A stretch of 64,000 bases of DNA from Verrucomicrobium sp. BvORR034 (GTDB lineage Bacteria; Verrucomicrobiota; Verrucomicrobiia; Verrucomicrobiales; Verrucomicrobiaceae), in contig NZ_BATQ01000043.1 in the NCBI RefSeq assembly GCF_000739635.1, positions 1 to 64,000 of the forward strand, in the 5' to 3' direction. Shown in pieces: positions 61,524 through 64,000 of the stretch; the first letter of the stretch is position 1; each line of letters opens with the position of its first letter. Position numbers and translations under genes: made by a program. The notes under the pieces are model-generated. The model searched no databases. It was not told the origin of the DNA and worked only from the letters and a program-made list of their open reading frames with translations.

Positions 61524-62606
61524 TTATCGCTGCACCTTGGCATCGCCGCCTTGAGCCAGCTTCAGCACCTCGGCCAGCGTGGCCATGCTGGTGTCTCCCG
61601 GAGTGCTCATGGCGAGCGCGCCGTGGGCCGCACCCAGATCGAGGCTCAGCTGTGGCGTCTGGCCGGTGAGCATGCCATAGACGAGCCCTGCCACAAAACC
61701 GTCGCCCCCGCCAATGCGATCCATCAGATCGAGGTTGGGGTAATTCTTGGCCCGATGGAAGGCTCCATCGATCCAAGCCAGCGCGCCCCAGTCATTGCGG
61801 GAGGCGGTGTGCACGCGGCGGAGCGTTGCTGCCGCCACTTTGATGTTGGGATAGCGCTCCAACATGCCGGTGATGCCCTTTTGCAAGGCGGCGGATTGGG
61901 CCGCGAAGATGTCATTGGGATCATCGTTACCGGCAATCGCCGCTGGCTCGTCGTCCGTCAGCACGCCGAACATGACATCCACATGCGGAGCAAGGCGGTG
62001 GTTCAGAGCTTGGGCCGTGGGGAAGCCGCCCCTGGACTGCCAAAGAGAGGGACGGTAGTTGAGGTCGTAGGAGACCGTCACGCCGTGGCGCTTGGCCGCC
62101 TCGCAGGCCTCGATGGTGAGCTGGGCCGTGGTCTCGGAAAGGCCGGCGAAGATGCCGCCTGTATGCAGCCAGCGCACCGCGCCGTTGGCAAAGATCTCAT
62201 CCCAGTTGTAGTCGCTGGGCTTGAGCTGGGAGGCAGCGCTGTGGCCACGATCCACGCAGCCCTTGGCTCCGCGAATGCCGAAACCGCGTTCGGTGAAATT
62301 GATGGGATTGCGCACGGCGCGACCGATGCCGTCGTATGGTACCCACTTCACGTAGGAGGTGTCCACACCGCCCTGCAGGATGAAATCTTCCAGCAGGCGA
62401 CCGATCTCGTTGTCGGCAAAGGCCGTCAGCACGCCTGTGCGCAGACCAAAGCAACGGCGCAATCCACGCGCCACATTGTACTCGCCGCCGCCTTCCCAAG
62501 CGGTGAACTGGCGGGACGTGCGGACGCGGGACTCGCCCGGGTCGAGACGCAAAAGGACTTCACCCAGGGCGAGGAGATCGAGAGAGGCGGTGGACGGAGC
62601 GGACAT
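61524..62606 (-). CDS. 2-keto-3-deoxygluconate kinase (PfkB family)
   Basis: A 360-residue ribokinase-fold sugar kinase similar to KdgK, which phosphorylates 2-keto-3-deoxygluconate to KDPG in uronate breakdown. Key parts are LLALGEVLLRLDPG at the start, the substrate-binding GGGEYNVARGLRRCFG, the PfkB signature 1-like region, and the C-terminal anion-hole motif GGGDGFVAGLVYG with the catalytic Asp. The family usually has GAGDxF, so Gly-Gly-Gly and Gly after Asp are small deviations. KDG kinase is the best guess but a related aldose kinase is possible. The gene converges with the membrane-anchored unknown and shares its terminator. Confidence 0.8.
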   Translation of the reverse strand: MSAPSTASLDLLALGEVLLRLDPGESRVRTSRQFTAWEGGGEYNVARGLRRCFGLRTGVLTAFADNEIGRLLEDFILQGGVDTSYVKWVPYDGIGRAVRNPINFTERGFGIRGAKGCVDRGHSAASQLKPSDYNWDEIFANGAVRWLHTGGIFAGLSETTAQLTIEACEAAKRHGVTVSYDLNYRPSLWQSRGGFPTAQALNHRLAPHVDVMFGVLTDDEPAAIAGNDDPNDIFAAQSAALQKGITGMLERYPNIKVAAATLRRVHTASRNDWGALAWIDGAFHRAKNYPNLDLMDRIGGGDGFVAGLVYGMLTGQTPQLSLDLGAAHGALAMSTPGDTSMATLAEVLKLAQGGDAKVQR

Positions 62607-62671
62607 GAGCCCCGTCAGCTAAGCGAGCGAGAGACGGGGCGCAAGTATCCAGTGGGCGGTGCGTCGGTGCG

Positions 62672-63097
62672 TCAGTGGGCAAGGTTTTTCAAAAGGCGCT
62701 CGATTTTTCTTTGGTTGTAGAACCCGTGGATCGGAAATCTGACAGGGGATTCAGCCCCTCGCAGATGCACGACGAGTTCGTGGCGGGTCCGGCTTTCGAT
62801 CGAGTAGCTCTCGATCTCTTGCGCTTGAAGGGTAATCGTCTGGACTCGGTCCGTGAGAATCAAAGCCTCACCCTCCGTTGCGATGAATCGGCGGCGGGGA
62901 CGGTAGAGCAGCCACACCCCAGTTGCTGCCGCCAGAGCCACTCCGAGGGCTTCTGCCCACGACCATGTGAAATTGAACACAAGCTGCTGGAAGGTGCCGA
63001 TTCCGAGGATCAGAGAGGCGATCAGCCCCTCATGCGAGTGAGTGGCCAGTCTGCGACGAACGGGGCTGGGTGGTGTCATCGTGGTGTTGGAATTCAC
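62672..63097 (-). CDS. Small membrane protein of unknown function
   Basis: A 141-residue protein with two adjacent transmembrane helices (LIASLILGIGTFQQLVFNFTW and EALGVALAAATGVWLLY) and a C-terminal cytosolic PH-like beta region (LILTDRVQTITLQAQEIESYSIESRTRHELVVHL). The GTG start is supported by GGAG 7 nt upstream. It lies just 3 bp after the stop of the next upstream gene, so they are an operon. No family was recognised. Confidence 0.6.
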   Translation of the reverse strand: MNSNTTMTPPSPVRRRLATHSHEGLIASLILGIGTFQQLVFNFTWSWAEALGVALAAATGVWLLYRPRRRFIATEGEALILTDRVQTITLQAQEIESYSIESRTRHELVVHLRGAESPVRFPIHGFYNQRKIERLLKNLAH

Positions 63098-63100
63098 CCG

Positions 63101-63547
63101 CTAGCTCCAGTGGGTTCGGATGATGACTGTGCCCCGGTCTGGATGATAAATCATTCGAGCAAACGTGGCGCCGTCTCCGGCGGGTATGTCGTAGGTAACC
63201 GTTCCATCCCTGTCCGTCGTCTTCTTGGTCTCGGGGTCGACGATGCCTGGGCAACTCTCCACCCATTTCGAGATGTCAGATGGATTCCCGAAGAACGTCA
63301 CCCTGAATCCACGGGTGAACATGCTGCCGCTGGTGGTGATGGTGAATCCTTCCACGTCCGTGGGGAAAGGGCTCAGACGGGCCCATTCCAAGGTCGCAGC
63401 ACGGGCGCTGGGTTCTGTGAAATAAGGGTAGCCGGGCGGCCCGGGTGTGATGCCGACACCCAGTGCCAGAATCACGAGTCCTGCTACGGCGGAAATGCCG
63501 CCCAGAAGAACTCCGCCGATGAAGCATCGTTTGCGTCCGTGTGCCAT
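63101..63547 (-). CDS. Membrane-anchored protein of unknown function
   Basis: A 148-residue protein with one N-terminal TM helix (CFIGGVLLGGISAVAGLVILALGVGI) and an external or periplasmic domain (ATLEWARLSPFPTDVEGFTITTSGSMFTRGFRVTFFG ... GDGATFARMIYHPDRGTVIIRTHWS). The start at 63547 (MAHGRKRC, positive then hydrophobic) is preferred to the upstream 63646, whose added residues look unstructured. No family was recognised. It is the first gene of the two-gene minus-strand operon. Confidence 0.6.
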   Translation of the reverse strand: MAHGRKRCFIGGVLLGGISAVAGLVILALGVGITPGPPGYPYFTEPSARAATLEWARLSPFPTDVEGFTITTSGSMFTRGFRVTFFGNPSDISKWVESCPGIVDPETKKTTDRDGTVTYDIPAGDGATFARMIYHPDRGTVIIRTHWS

Positions 63548-63646
63548 GATTTGAGAAGGACTGTCGCAGCAATGGAGCTGGCAATTGAGTCCTTGCAAGC
63601 AAGGAGAAAACGGGACTGTTAGGCGCGTGAGGTCTATCACGCCCAT

Positions 63647-63747
63647 CTTTGCGACACCATCGACACCCTTTTGGTAAGTTCACCGAAGTAGGGAAGGGGA
63701 GGTTTTTTTGGCGTAACTTGGAAATAGGATGTCGATGGTGTCGCAAA
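63647..63747. repeat. 18-bp perfect inverted repeat near window edge
   Basis: TTTGCGACACCATCGACA (63647-63664) recurs inverted at 63730-63747 with 65 bp between. The spacer has a T7 run. The length and perfection are beyond chance for this interval. It could be the ends of a small mobile repeat, a MITE-like element, or an operator pair. No transposase is in the window next to it. Confidence 0.55.
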
Positions 63748-63847
63748 TTCCATGGACATCGCATCTGTCTGACGTGGAGGCGTTGATGGCAGTTGGGGAA
63801 AAGCAGGTGCTGTCGGCCTCCCCACCTGATCCTCCTCTTTGGAGGTA

Positions 63848-63970
63848 CCCAACGTTGACTCGCCTAGGGCTCGTCCAACGTTGGGCTGTGTTAGAGATCC
63901 CCGCTGGGGATCAACTTCGAACTGAGACGGACGCTTCCAGGTGGTTCCCTGGCGGGTCGGTTCTCAGTTG
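63848..63970. repeat. Cluster of inverted repeats at the right edge
   Basis: Three inverted pairs follow one another: CCCAACGTTG (63848-63857) with CAACGTTGGG (63876-63885); GATCCCC (63896-63902) with GGGGATC (63906-63912); and AACTGAGA (63920-63927) with TCTCAGTT (63962-63969). The only plus-strand frame here (63729-63971) has no recognised similarity. This may be a dispersed intergenic repeat or a structured RNA. Confidence 0.45.
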
Positions 63971-64000
63971 ATAGTCTCCAGAGCGGATTTGGGCCTGAAA

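Noticed and set aside
1-64000. rRNA, tRNA, CRISPR array or prophage
   Set aside because: No rRNA-like, cloverleaf-like or regularly spaced repeat sequence was seen, and no phage structural genes; the only transposase is the RAYT.

Overview
The window is high-GC bacterial DNA with Gram-negative envelope genes: TolC, RND and HlyD-type transporters, apolipoprotein N-acyltransferase, outer-membrane barrels, and the alpha-2-macroglobulin/PBP1c pair. The families present (giant PKD/Ig/beta-propeller surface proteins, PqqD-M50-HlyD fusions, secreted SGNH hydrolases and CBM9-like proteins) suggest Verrucomicrobiota or a close PVC relative. This placement is inferred from gene content only; no rRNA is present. 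No rRNA, tRNA, CRISPR array or prophage was seen.

Left arm (1-24.5 kb): the 3' 17.5 kb of a giant secreted or surface protein gene, open at the window edge, is followed on the same strand by a TolC-like outer-membrane factor. Converging on them from the other strand, from one near-consensus promoter, are three genes: a DUF3467-like small protein, a cytosolic-sensor/HlyD adaptor, and a PqqD-M50 metalloprotease-HlyD fusion. Together they look like an export system for the giant protein or a co-processed peptide. It has two adaptors and an outer-membrane channel, but no ABC transporter in view. This is the most unusual system in the window.

Middle (24.5-40.5 kb): a hybrid histidine kinase, a decayed frameshifted gene, a 1296-residue secreted protein with a CBM9-like region, and a secreted SGNH hydrolase. 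Next come an orphan 3' fragment of a DUF1629/Imm11-like gene, a LysR regulator divergent from a two-gene RND efflux operon, a SnoaL-like protein, and a zinc alcohol/polyol dehydrogenase with a terminator-like leader hairpin.

40.6-49.6 kb: the alpha-2-macroglobulin (yfhM-like) and pbpC pair is interrupted by a REP-associated tyrosine transposase. A REP-like hairpin pair lies in the 5' coding end of pbpC.

Right arm (49.6-64 kb): a long minus-strand run encodes QueA, a DUF3592 protein, an SDR dehydrogenase, Lnt, two barrels or porin-like proteins, a small lipoprotein and two DUF1254/DUF1214 proteins. It is divergent from a two-component pair (a kinase with an ABC-binding-protein-like sensor plus a FixJ/LuxR regulator), which is its likely controller. 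The window ends with a TM-anchored unknown, a 2-keto-3-deoxygluconate kinase, two small membrane proteins, and an edge region rich in inverted repeats, including a perfect 18-bp pair.
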